Positions 1 through 6,150 of a DNA stretch of 9,015 bases are shown one piece after another. The notes under the pieces were generated by a model. That model saw nothing but the letters and a program-made list of their open reading frames with translations. It was not told the DNA's origin and ran no database searches. Source of the DNA: JBKHYJ01 sp046565505 (GTDB lineage: Bacteria > Acidobacteriota > Blastocatellia > UBA7656); contig JBKHYJ010000051.1 of assembly GCA_046565505.1 (NCBI GenBank), positions 1 through 9,015 on the forward strand, in the 5' to 3' direction. Position numbers and translations under genes: made by a program. Position 1 is the stretch's first letter. Every line of letters begins with the position of its first letter.

Positions 1-261
1 CGCCCGCTCCAGCGCGCCCTCGTCCACCTCCCCGCTCAGCCACGTGGCCGAGCTTATGTTGTAGGCCGCGCTGCCCGGCGTCAGCCTGTCTAGGAAGTAC
101 AGCCTCTGCTGCGCGAACGACAGCGGCGCGGGTCCTACTTCCTTCCGCCGCGGTATCCTCTCCTGGCGAGTCCCATTACCATTCCTCCCTTTGAGCTGCC
201 GGTCGAGCAGCAAGAGTTTTTCTGGGCTTAGAGCGGCGATGCGTTCGGATAGCTTTTGCAT
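1..261 (-). CDS. NRPS, N-terminal condensation domain (partial, runs off left edge)
   Basis: This is the first 87 codons of a nonribosomal peptide synthetase; the rest lies beyond the left edge. The protein starts with the helical leader MQKLSERIAALSPEKLLLLD, common ahead of NRPS condensation domains. A basic linker follows (about residues 25-43), then the C1 core motif PLSFAQQRLYFLDRL (about 46-60) and GSAAYNIS. The ATG at 261-259 is preceded by GGGAG, 9 nt upstream, which supports this start. Opening with a condensation domain rather than an adenylation domain means the first donor must come from another carrier; the free-standing ACP encoded upstream in the same direction is the obvious candidate (inference). 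The conserved C-domain part is visibly more GC-rich than the leader. Family assignment is firm; the substrate and number of modules cannot be seen. Confidence 0.93.
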   Translation of the reverse strand, partial: MQKLSERIAALSPEKLLLLDRQLKGRNGNGTRQERIPRRKEVGPAPLSFAQQRLYFLDRLTPGSAAYNISSATWLSGEVDEGALERA

Positions 262-343
262 ACAGATATTCTCCCTGGCATTAAGGATTGCTCAATTTTA
301 GAATTTGGGGTTTGCTTGGATCCCGGTGAAATCAGCTTTTACT

Positions 344-375
344 GCGACCGAGCGGGTCGCTTGTCGCTGACAAGC
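344..375. repeat. Two abutting hairpins upstream of the NRPS
   Basis: The first stem pairs GCGACC (344-349) with GGTCGC (355-360) around a 5-nt loop. The second pairs GCTTGTC (359-365) with GACAAGC (369-375) around the 3-nt loop GCT. The two share bases 359-360, so they abut or compete at the edge. Both are perfect and GC-rich. On the minus strand they lie about 85-115 nt upstream of the NRPS start codon. No T-run follows on either strand. Confidence 0.55.
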
Positions 376-378
376 CGC

Positions 379-403
379 GTGATCAAGACGGACGCCTGAT
401 CAC
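379..403. repeat. 7-bp inverted repeat GTGATCA / TGATCAC
   Basis: GTGATCA (379-385) and TGATCAC (397-403) are perfect inverted copies separated by 11 nt. As DNA this arrangement could serve as a dimeric regulator operator; as RNA it would be a third hairpin next to those at 344-375. The sequence alone cannot choose between the two. Confidence 0.5.
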
Positions 404-447
404 AAGGGTAAGTCGTCTTCCTTCGTAAGGGCCAATAAAATCGCAGA

Positions 448-521
448 CCGGACCTGTAAGGGTGACAGGCACGTCCGGCGAATCACCGTACTTCAGAGAC
501 CCGCTTTTTGATGCCTGTCAC
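448..521. repeat. Overlapping inverted repeats containing GTGACAGGCA / TGCCTGTCAC
   Basis: A bulged hairpin forms from CCGGAC (448-453) with GTCCGG (473-478), continued by CTGT (454-457) with ACAG (465-468). A second inverted repeat, GTGACAGGCA (462-471) with TGCCTGTCAC (512-521), is a perfect 10 bp over a 40-nt spacer. The second shares bases with the first, so both cannot form at once. The pair outlines a roughly 60-bp unit that resembles REP/small palindromic elements (inference); alternatively it is a switchable leader structure. Confidence 0.5.
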
Positions 522-571
522 TCAGTCTAGAGCTATGTCTGCCAAGTCCCGCGCGGAATCAGCGCGCGACT

Positions 572-1036
572 CTAACCATTCCCGACCTCTGTGCCGCCCA
601 TAGAGGCGACCATTATCAGGCTCTGGCCGATGCCGGCGATGAGAGCAGGGTCGGCGGACTCGACATCTAGCCTTGCCCACGCCTTTTGGATAGCTCTGAG
701 GTAATTGCGGTAGGCTTCTTGCAGTTGCTTATGATTTTCCACATACGCCTCCTGCACTTCCCTGAGAAAATCCATATAGGCTGTCATGCCTACCCCGACG
801 CCCCCGGACGCCAGTTGCTTTTGGCCCTCTTCCGAAGAGTAGAGGTCCTGAATCGCCTGCGCGTAATTGCGCTGCGCTTCCCCGAATCGCTGGTTAGCCC
901 CTTCGGGCCCCCTTTGCATCGCTCGCACGAATTCGAGGTGAGCTTCTTCAAACGCATTCTGAACATCCTCTGACTTCGCGCTCCGGCGGGCGGCCGGTGC
1001 GGCGCCCCCTTTTGCTCCTTCTTTTCCTTCAGCCAT
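572..1036 (-). CDS. Small helical repeat protein of unknown function
   Basis: This 154-residue protein belongs to no family I recognise. Residues 1-22 are a low-complexity, Ala/Gly/Lys/Arg-rich tail. The rest is predicted almost wholly helical by eye. A 13-residue pattern of the form (F/L)-x-E-A-x3-(Y/F)-x2-A-(I/M)-Q occurs three times: FEEAHLEFVRAMQ (29-41), FGEAQRNYAQAIQ (51-63) and LQEAYRNYLRAIQ (105-117). A Gly-rich break (78-83) separates the second and third copies. The C-terminus (about 130-154) is more hydrophobic and small-residue rich. There is no clear signal peptide. It has the best ribosome-binding site in the window (AGGAGG, 8 nt before the ATG), suggesting strong translation. 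Lying just upstream of the NRPS, it could be a scaffold, partner or phasin-like coiled-coil protein, but that is a guess. Confidence 0.85.
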   Translation of the reverse strand: MAEGKEGAKGGAAPAARRSAKSEDVQNAFEEAHLEFVRAMQRGPEGANQRFGEAQRNYAQAIQDLYSSEEGQKQLASGGVGVGMTAYMDFLREVQEAYVENHKQLQEAYRNYLRAIQKAWARLDVESADPALIAGIGQSLIMVASMGGTEVGNG

Positions 1037-1044
1037 ATCTCAAT

Positions 1045-1050
1045 CCTCCT
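1045..1050 (-). promoter_or_regulatory. Consensus ribosome-binding site AGGAGG
   Basis: On the minus strand AGGAGG lies 8 nt before the ATG at 1036-1034. It is the only full-consensus Shine-Dalgarno in the window; the neighbouring genes carry weaker sites. It fixes the start of the 154-residue protein and hints that this protein is made in larger amounts than the enzymes around it. Confidence 0.85.
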
Positions 1051-1120
1051 ATCTTCTATTGACTCTAGAATACGCCACCTGTTTGTACTCGCGCCATCGG
1101 AAACCGCCTGAGAGCAACCC

Positions 1121-1276
1121 CTATTTGAACATGCGTATGGGCGCCTCAAAAAGCCAGTTGCTCTTTACGTTTTGCTCCTTAATCTGGCGTTCATCAAGCG
1201 ACGCGCACTCACCTGCTACAAGCACCACGAAGACCATCGTCCGCAATTCAACGGTTGCCGCTATAATGGAAATCAT
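1121..1276 (-). CDS. Possible small protein, 51 residues
   Basis: A short minus-strand frame starts at the ATG at 1276-1274, overlaps the last 29 nt of the 604-residue gene in another frame, and ends at TAG 1121-1123. The product starts MISIIAATVELRTMVFVVLV and ends NWLFEAPIRMFK. It has a hydrophobic N-terminal third (possible membrane or secretion segment) and a polar, charged middle (ECASLDERQIKEQNVKSN). A second Met is at residue 14. No good Shine-Dalgarno precedes either Met, so translation would depend on coupling to the upstream gene. It could instead be the frameshifted C-terminal tail of the 604-residue protein, or chance. Kept because it fills most of an otherwise empty 211-nt gap and looks protein-like. 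Confidence 0.3.
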   Translation of the reverse strand: MISIIAATVELRTMVFVVLVAGECASLDERQIKEQNVKSNWLFEAPIRMFK

Positions 1277-3062
1277 ACCAGGATTTTGTGAACGCGGTTA
1301 CGCTAAATTCAATGCAATTGCTGCACACGAAATCCATCAAAGCCTGATAGAATGATTTTAAATACCCGGTGAACACGAGCGCCCTCTTTAAATCCTCCAC
1401 GGAATAAGGCTCGCCTTCTTGTCTCATGAGCCGCAGGTCGAACAGGCCATTGAATTCCCTGCCGTCGTGATGCAACGACCCGGGCGAGCGTATAGAAAAA
1501 AGCACGTTGGCGATGATGTGCCCCCCGTGGTGCATGTTCGACCACTCCGTCAGGTCAGGCATGGCGGGCGGTATGAAGAAATGCCTGCCGTCCGGCACCC
1601 GGCTAGACTCATAATAGCCCGGCGTGTAGTGCCAGCTATTATATTCCATCCGCTTGGCTATCGCGTATAGGACGAACGCCGAATCATTACCGCGTGATTT
1701 CATCGAGTCGGCCCATCGGGCCGAAGGCACGACGCAACAGTAGTAGTCGCTCACGGGCCAATTGCAGGCCTCCGCGCAACAGCCCGCGTCATGGATTTTT
1801 TTGACCTTCGCGATTGACCTGATGCAGCGGGTCATCCCTATGTCAGAGTCCGATTCTTCGACGGCGCTTTTGACGATTTCGTGGAGCAACTCTTCTATGG
1901 CGGTCGGGAATTTGTCGGGGTCTTTGTGCCTCGCGTCCCCTGCGAAAACTTTTAGCACCCACTCGCGGGATAGCTCGCCGAGCGTCCCGTACCTCTCCAC
2001 GGGCATGTCATAAGTTTCGCCGAAGTACTCCTTTAGACTTTTTGGAAGTTTGTTTAATTCGCCGGAGGCCACCTCTCGCCTGGCGAGAAAGTCCTCGATC
2101 TTATAAAAATTCAACCCGTTGATGATTCGATAGGTGATATGACTCTGCTTGATTTCCTGCTTCCATTCGTTAACGCACGCCGCCTTCTGCGGGATGGTGG
2201 CATTCGCCGGGAAGTTCGCCGAGTTTAACCCGGCCCGCCTCAGCGTCTCTGCAAGGTCGTCGAAATGCTCATGCAGGCCGGGATGAGTTAGCTGCAACCC
2301 GTTGAACTCTTCGCCCCTTCCGCCGGATTGCTTCAGCCAGTACATACAGTAGATGAACATTTTCTCGTCGTCATTCCACTCGCCTATTTTTCGGTGTCTC
2401 AGGTAGGTGAATAGAAAATCGCCCCGGCCGACCCTCGATTCCACCAGGGCCTTCCCGACCGTCGTGTTGCCGGGCACCGTCCGCCTCCTGACGACCCGGT
2501 CCAACAAGTTATTCCGCTTGCCATAGAGCGTGAAGGTTCTGTCTTCCACGTAGATCAACACGGGGTCGACATGGTCGACCATGTGCTCTACGGTGTTGAG
2601 AATCTCGCGGAGGTACTCGTCACTTACGGCCGCAAAGAATTCCTCGACCTCAGCCTTGCCCCGCCGGGTCTCGTCATCGGCGGCGGACTTTAACGCATTT
2701 ATTCTCCGCCATTCCGCTTCCGCCGCGGTCACGTAGCCGAAGATGAGGTCGTCGCTCTCTACGAGTGAATCTTGAGAGAGTATTATCCTCCCATACTCTG
2801 TGACGCCGAAGTTTATACGGGGGGCGCCGACGGGGTAATCAGAGAAGAATATCTTTTTGCTCGGACCCAACACGTCAACCATCGCTTTCTGTAGGCGTGT
2901 GAGCGATTTCTTCCCGATCTTCACAGGGAATCTGCCGTCGAAGCTCAGTATACAATCCACCACCTCGCCGAGCGTCGCGCATGATTGTGACTTCCGCTTC
3001 ATATCGATCAACATCTGGTGGAACTCCGAGTCATTCCCCCTTTCTAGAATCTTTTTAACCAT
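1248..3062 (-). CDS. Large protein of unknown family (604 residues)
   Basis: I do not recognise this protein. It starts at ATG 3062-3060, with GGGAGG 5 nt upstream. It appears soluble: no signal peptide and no long hydrophobic segment. The N-terminal ~140 residues are mixed charged. Residues about 150-245 have a compact alternating pattern that could be a small alpha/beta sensor-like domain, but I would not name it. The C-terminal third has features of a metal or redox site: a Cys cluster (CC 428-429, C433, CC 442-443), a His cluster HHGGH (511-515), HHD (531-533) and two late Cys (580, 583). The short string EFNGL occurs twice (252-256 and 536-540). It lies between the reductase/hydrolase fusion and the NRPS on the same strand, so a tailoring role is plausible but unproven. 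The 177-nt gap upstream (3063-3239) could carry its own promoter. Confidence 0.88.
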   Translation of the reverse strand: MVKKILERGNDSEFHQMLIDMKRKSQSCATLGEVVDCILSFDGRFPVKIGKKSLTRLQKAMVDVLGPSKKIFFSDYPVGAPRINFGVTEYGRIILSQDSLVESDDLIFGYVTAAEAEWRRINALKSAADDETRRGKAEVEEFFAAVSDEYLREILNTVEHMVDHVDPVLIYVEDRTFTLYGKRNNLLDRVVRRRTVPGNTTVGKALVESRVGRGDFLFTYLRHRKIGEWNDDEKMFIYCMYWLKQSGGRGEEFNGLQLTHPGLHEHFDDLAETLRRAGLNSANFPANATIPQKAACVNEWKQEIKQSHITYRIINGLNFYKIEDFLARREVASGELNKLPKSLKEYFGETYDMPVERYGTLGELSREWVLKVFAGDARHKDPDKFPTAIEELLHEIVKSAVEESDSDIGMTRCIRSIAKVKKIHDAGCCAEACNWPVSDYYCCVVPSARWADSMKSRGNDSAFVLYAIAKRMEYNSWHYTPGYYESSRVPDGRHFFIPPAMPDLTEWSNMHHGGHIIANVLFSIRSPGSLHHDGREFNGLFDLRLMRQEGEPYSVEDLKRALVFTGYLKSFYQALMDFVCSNCIEFSVTAFTKSWYDFHYSGNR

Positions 3063-3166
3063 AGCTGCCTCCCATGGGTGTGTTGATTCGGTTTGATCGA
3101 TTGCCAGTCAACCGGGTGAAAAGGCTAGGCGACGCCGCTTATTTTGAGCAGTGTCTCAACGGCGCT

Positions 3167-3216
3167 TCAGGCCCCGAGGTTTACGCGCGGGTCGCGCGGA
3201 ACGTTCAATGGCCTGA
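3167..3216. repeat. Weak inverted repeat downstream of the fusion gene
   Basis: TCAGGCC (3167-3173) and GGCCTGA (3210-3216) are perfect 7-bp inverted copies over a 36-nt GC-rich spacer, in the 177-nt gap between the fusion gene stop and the 604-residue gene. There is no T-run, so it is not a standard intrinsic terminator. It could affect read-through or be chance. Confidence 0.3.
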
Positions 3217-3239
3217 GCCCTCCCGCGCATAAGATTCCT

Positions 3240-5330
3240 TTACGCGTGCGCAGAAACCAGGCTGTGCCCGAAGCTGAAACTCCATCCTTCCGTCAGGAAT
3301 CTGTCGATTATGTCGCTCAGAAGCTCTACGTTTTCAAACTGCAGGTAATGAGTCCCGCCTTTGACCTCTATGTACTTCGAGCCGGGGACCATCCTGGAGA
3401 CTTCCTTCGAGATGGCCGCGGACGCGATGGAATCGAGTTCGCCGCTGATGAAAAGAACTGGTGCCTTGACCGCCTTGAGCGAATTTGAAACGTCGTGGTT
3501 CCAGAAGTCGGCGAGCTGTTTGGCGTACTTGACGAGTCCGACCTGGTCTGTGAATGGGCCGACGACGTGCGGCTGAAGCTTCGAGTTAACCGACGACAAC
3601 ATCTCTATGACCTGGTCCCGCGACTCAGGGGAATTAACGTTTATGCTCTTAATGTCGGACGCCTTCCCGAGTATGACGCCTTTCAAATAGCTGATCAAAG
3701 AACCGGCGAGTTGCGGCTTCTTATGGACCATGTCAAGCAGCGGCTCTAGATTCTGCTCGTACTTGGTGTAGAGGTCCTCCATGCCCTTCAGGTTCTTGAA
3801 GGCCCCGCCCAGGAATATCATTTGCGAGACCGCGTCAGGGTATTTCGAGTAGAATTCCAGTGCTAGCTTTGAGCCCGTGCACCAGCCCAGGAGAACGTTC
3901 TTTTCAATGTTTTCGTTCTGAAGTATTTTCTTGAGGTCTTCCGCATGATCACCTATCGGGTAGAATTCGCCCACGCTGCTTTGCCCGGAGGTCCCCCGCG
4001 CGAGCCATATTATGACGCGGTATTTCTCAAGCAATTTCGCGACGAGCGGCTCCCAGTAATATATGCTTTGCCCGTACGCGTTGATAATCGTTATGGACTG
4101 GTCGCCCGCGCCCCCTACGTAGTAGTTCAACTCTTCACCGCCCGCAAGCTTCAGCCTCTTCCGCTCAAGTGATTCGACGGACGCCCGGACCTTACTATCA
4201 AGTGACTTCCTGTTCTCCGTAAACCAATCGACAAACTTTTGAGCCATCAACATCTGCTTTTGGGAGTCGATGATGAGTTCGGCCGGCTTCAATTCAGAAA
4301 ACTCCAGCGCCTTATGGGAGTCGAAGGTCCTCGAATCTTCAAAGCAGCGGATCATCGTCTCTGCGGCCGCGTGGAATAACTCATCAACCGGGTTAAGCCG
4401 GGCCGGGCCGTCGCAGCACTTGACCTCCATGCCGAGCGCGGGCGAAACCTTTTTGAGGTGGGTACAGATATTTACGTCTTCCGGGTTAGCGATATCAAAA
4501 TGTGAATTCAACGTGTCCTTGCTCTCGGCGACCTGCGACATTATCCTGGCCGCGTGGTCAACGCAGATGAGATTCAGGCTCGCTTCGGGCTTCAATGAAA
4601 TATTCAACCCGTTAAAGCGAAAGTAGTCAGGGATTCTGTTCTCTATGTACTCTTTGAAATTCAATAGGAGAGAGAAGAAGCCATAGAATCCATACGATCC
4701 ATCGACGTTAAAGGTCTTAGATGGACCGACTATCAGCGACGGCTTTAAGATGCGGAAAGCCAGGCCTCCGCTTTGGCACTGGCGCATTATCTCCAGTTCG
4801 CCGGCGCGTGCTCCGTATTGACTGCTAGAGGCGCAAGCAGAATCACTCGCCTCCGCCGGCCCCGCACTCGGCGGGGCTTCGGCGTCGTAAGCGGTCCCGA
4901 CGTAGTTGATGACAGGTATTTTTTTCCGCGTCGCGAACGCCAGCAAATTGCGAGTGGCGGCAGCATTGGATTTGCCGGGGCACGCTTCAAGGCTGCCCGG
5001 CCGACCTGAGCCGGCGATGTGCCAAACTTCATCTATCGAAGATTCTTCGACCGCCTCGTGGTCAATGCCGAGATTTTCTAAAGAGACATCCCCTTCGACT
5101 GGAAAGATTCTTTCGTTAATTTTCTTGTCAATGTTATCGGCTTCGCTGCCTGTTTCATACGAAGCGGAGAATGCTTTTTTAACAGTACCCCTAATGCCCT
5201 CACCGGGGCTTTCGCCATCCCGTTTCTGCACGAGACAGTAAATGTCCGCCTCAGAATTCATCAGTTGGTCGAGTATAAAATGACTGCCCAGGAGGCCCGT
5301 TCCATTCGTTACAAAGATGCTCTTATTCAT
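3240..5330 (-). CDS. Thioester-reductase-like SDR fused to Cys-type alpha/beta hydrolase
   Basis: This 696-residue protein is a two-domain fusion. Residues 1-~370 resemble the thioester/acyl-CoA reductase (NAD_binding_4) branch of the extended SDRs: VTNGTGLLGSHFI (7-19), IYCLVQKRD, VWHIAG, VGTAYD with Thr146, Tyr172 in QYGARAGELE, and ILKPSLIVGPSKT. Two key positions are altered: Asn9 replaces the first Gly of the GxxGxxG loop, and Ala176 (GCC) replaces the catalytic Lys of YxxxK. Residues ~400-680 are an alpha/beta hydrolase with elbow GWCTG, so the nucleophile is Cys484, with Asp633 (SGELDS) and His661 (GGTHYL). The likely role is handling a carrier-bound thioester by transfer, cyclisation or hydrolysis rather than reduction (inference). 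The start is set by the Rossmann strand at residue 4; its Shine-Dalgarno is weak. The upstream GNAT ends 61 nt away. Confidence 0.9.
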   Translation of the reverse strand: MNKSIFVTNGTGLLGSHFILDQLMNSEADIYCLVQKRDGESPGEGIRGTVKKAFSASYETGSEADNIDKKINERIFPVEGDVSLENLGIDHEAVEESSIDEVWHIAGSGRPGSLEACPGKSNAAATRNLLAFATRKKIPVINYVGTAYDAEAPPSAGPAEASDSACASSSQYGARAGELEIMRQCQSGGLAFRILKPSLIVGPSKTFNVDGSYGFYGFFSLLLNFKEYIENRIPDYFRFNGLNISLKPEASLNLICVDHAARIMSQVAESKDTLNSHFDIANPEDVNICTHLKKVSPALGMEVKCCDGPARLNPVDELFHAAAETMIRCFEDSRTFDSHKALEFSELKPAELIIDSQKQMLMAQKFVDWFTENRKSLDSKVRASVESLERKRLKLAGGEELNYYVGGAGDQSITIINAYGQSIYYWEPLVAKLLEKYRVIIWLARGTSGQSSVGEFYPIGDHAEDLKKILQNENIEKNVLLGWCTGSKLALEFYSKYPDAVSQMIFLGGAFKNLKGMEDLYTKYEQNLEPLLDMVHKKPQLAGSLISYLKGVILGKASDIKSINVNSPESRDQVIEMLSSVNSKLQPHVVGPFTDQVGLVKYAKQLADFWNHDVSNSLKAVKAPVLFISGELDSIASAAISKEVSRMVPGSKYIEVKGGTHYLQFENVELLSDIIDRFLTEGWSFSFGHSLVSAHA

Positions 5331-5391
5331 TTGATCTACACGCTAGAAAGAGGGGCGAGTCGATTCCCGATCAAAGTGACGCGCGGCCGGT

Positions 5392-5817
5392 CTATGACCG
5401 AAGCTTCAACGAGAAGTGGAAGCAATCTATTATCATCCGCTCCCTGAGGTAAAACCTGTGAGCATCGTACCTCTGCGTGCCGGAGTCGAGGTGTAATTGA
5501 TCGCAGTTATTTCTTTTCGCTTCGCCGACGAGCCAGTCCATCATCTGCTTGCCGTAATTGTTCGAGCGGGCGTTTTCATCCGTGATGAGGTCATCCACAT
5601 ACAGATACTTCCGCCAGGACAACCCTTCAGCGAGCCTGTAGCCGGCCACGCACCGCACCGCGCCATCATCGACGAGGGCGACCAGGTGATAATTATTCGT
5701 CTGCCGCAAGCGGTTGATCGTCTCTACGTAGTCATCCCTCACCAGGTGAGTGCGTAGCTGTTTCATAACGTCGAAGGTTGAAAGTATGTCGGCATCCGTG
5801 AGCGCCTCTTTAATCAT
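5392..5817 (-). CDS. GNAT family N-acetyltransferase
   Basis: This 141-residue protein has the small GNAT fold, which transfers an acyl group from acyl-CoA to an amine. The core runs LYVDDLITDENARSNNYGKQ, then LHLDSGTQRYDAHRFYLRERM, matching the beta4 / motif A / motif B order of the family. In motif A the usual R-x-x-G-x-G/A reads R-S-N-N-Y-G, so the first Gly is Asn, which may weaken or reshape acyl-CoA pyrophosphate binding. The chosen start is ATG 5817-5815, with AAGGA 9 nt upstream. A longer reading from TTG at 5826 would leave that site almost touching the start codon and is less likely. The acceptor is unknown; in this setting it could acylate an amine of the product or intermediate, or confer self-protection. 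Confidence 0.9.
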   Translation of the reverse strand: MIKEALTDADILSTFDVMKQLRTHLVRDDYVETINRLRQTNNYHLVALVDDGAVRCVAGYRLAEGLSWRKYLYVDDLITDENARSNNYGKQMMDWLVGEAKRNNCDQLHLDSGTQRYDAHRFYLRERMIIDCFHFSLKLRS

Positions 5818-5826
5818 GGTTCTCAA

Positions 5827-5831
5827 TCCTT
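5827..5831 (-). promoter_or_regulatory. Shine-Dalgarno AAGGA deciding the GNAT start
   Basis: AAGGA on the minus strand is 9 nt from the ATG at 5817 but directly next to the alternative TTG at 5826, where it could not work. It therefore supports the shorter 141-residue GNAT product. Confidence 0.65.
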
Positions 5832-5890
5832 ATGCGTAAATTCCGGCCCTGTGCGCAAGGCGGCATTCCGGGCGCGCAGGTCAGGCACTT

Positions 5891-6145
5891 CTACCGCCTG
5901 GCGAGGGCTTTATACAAATCATCAACGGTTTTGATGCCGGCGAGGGTCTCGACATCGAATACTTTTCTCCCCAGCTCCTCCTCAAGCTCCAGCACCAGCC
6001 TTATGAACTGAAGCGACTCGATGCCGAGGTCGTCGGTCAGAGACATATCTGTTCTGATATCGTCAGGGGCCAGTCGCCGCTCACAGAGCTTCGAGAGCAT
6101 TTCTCTAGCAGTTGATTCATCATCGTTTAAGCCGGCAGGCTGCAT
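5891..6145 (-). CDS. Free-standing acyl carrier protein
   Basis: This 84-residue protein is a discrete acyl/peptidyl carrier. The phosphopantetheine site is Ser44 in DDLGIESLQFIRLVLELEEE, the classic (D/E)xGxxS helix-II motif followed by the acidic helix. VFDVETLAGIKTVDDLYKAL then matches helices III and IV. Length is normal for a stand-alone carrier. Its start ATG is 5 nt after the amidohydrolase stop, and its GGAG ribosome site (6154-6157) lies inside that gene's last codons, so the two are translationally coupled. With the acyl-AMP ligase two genes upstream, it is the likely acceptor of the activated acid, which it could present to the amidohydrolase, the fusion protein or the NRPS condensation domain (inference). 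Confidence 0.95.
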   Translation of the reverse strand: MQPAGLNDDESTAREMLSKLCERRLAPDDIRTDMSLTDDLGIESLQFIRLVLELEEELGRKVFDVETLAGIKTVDDLYKALARR

Positions 6146-6150
6146 TGATC

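Larger units (their letters stand above)
262..571. other. 310-nt intergenic region with clustered inverted repeats
   Basis: No convincing gene is visible between the 154-residue protein and the NRPS start. The stretch holds at least four stem-loop candidates (344-360, 359-375, 379-403, 448-478), a small one (420-430), a longer-range 10-bp inverted repeat (462-471 with 512-521) and a GC-only stem (550-566). None is followed by a run of T on either strand, so none looks like a standard intrinsic terminator. A TAAAAT box (295-300, minus strand) upstream of the NRPS could be a -10 element, but no matching -35 is seen. It may be a structured leader of the NRPS transcript, a remnant of a REP-like element, or both. 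Confidence 0.6.

Noticed and set aside
550..566. GC stem as intrinsic terminator after the 154-residue gene
   Set aside because: The stem is only 5 bp and no T-run follows on the minus strand.
262..571. CRISPR array or tRNA in the hairpin-rich gap
   Set aside because: The repeats are inverted and unlike each other, with no regular spacers, and no cloverleaf with T-loop GTTC could be found.
790..1149. 119-codon minus-strand frame overlapping the 154-residue gene
   Set aside because: It is an Arg/Lys/Ser-rich shadow in another frame; the 154-residue frame has the perfect ribosome site and a coherent helical repeat.
3156..3230. 24-residue Arg-rich frame between the fusion gene and the 604-residue gene
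   Set aside because: Very short, composed mostly of Arg/Pro/Ala/Gly from GC-rich DNA, and without a clear ribosome site.
5818..5826. TTG start giving a 144-residue GNAT
   Set aside because: The only Shine-Dalgarno would be practically touching the TTG, while it is well spaced for the ATG at 5817.
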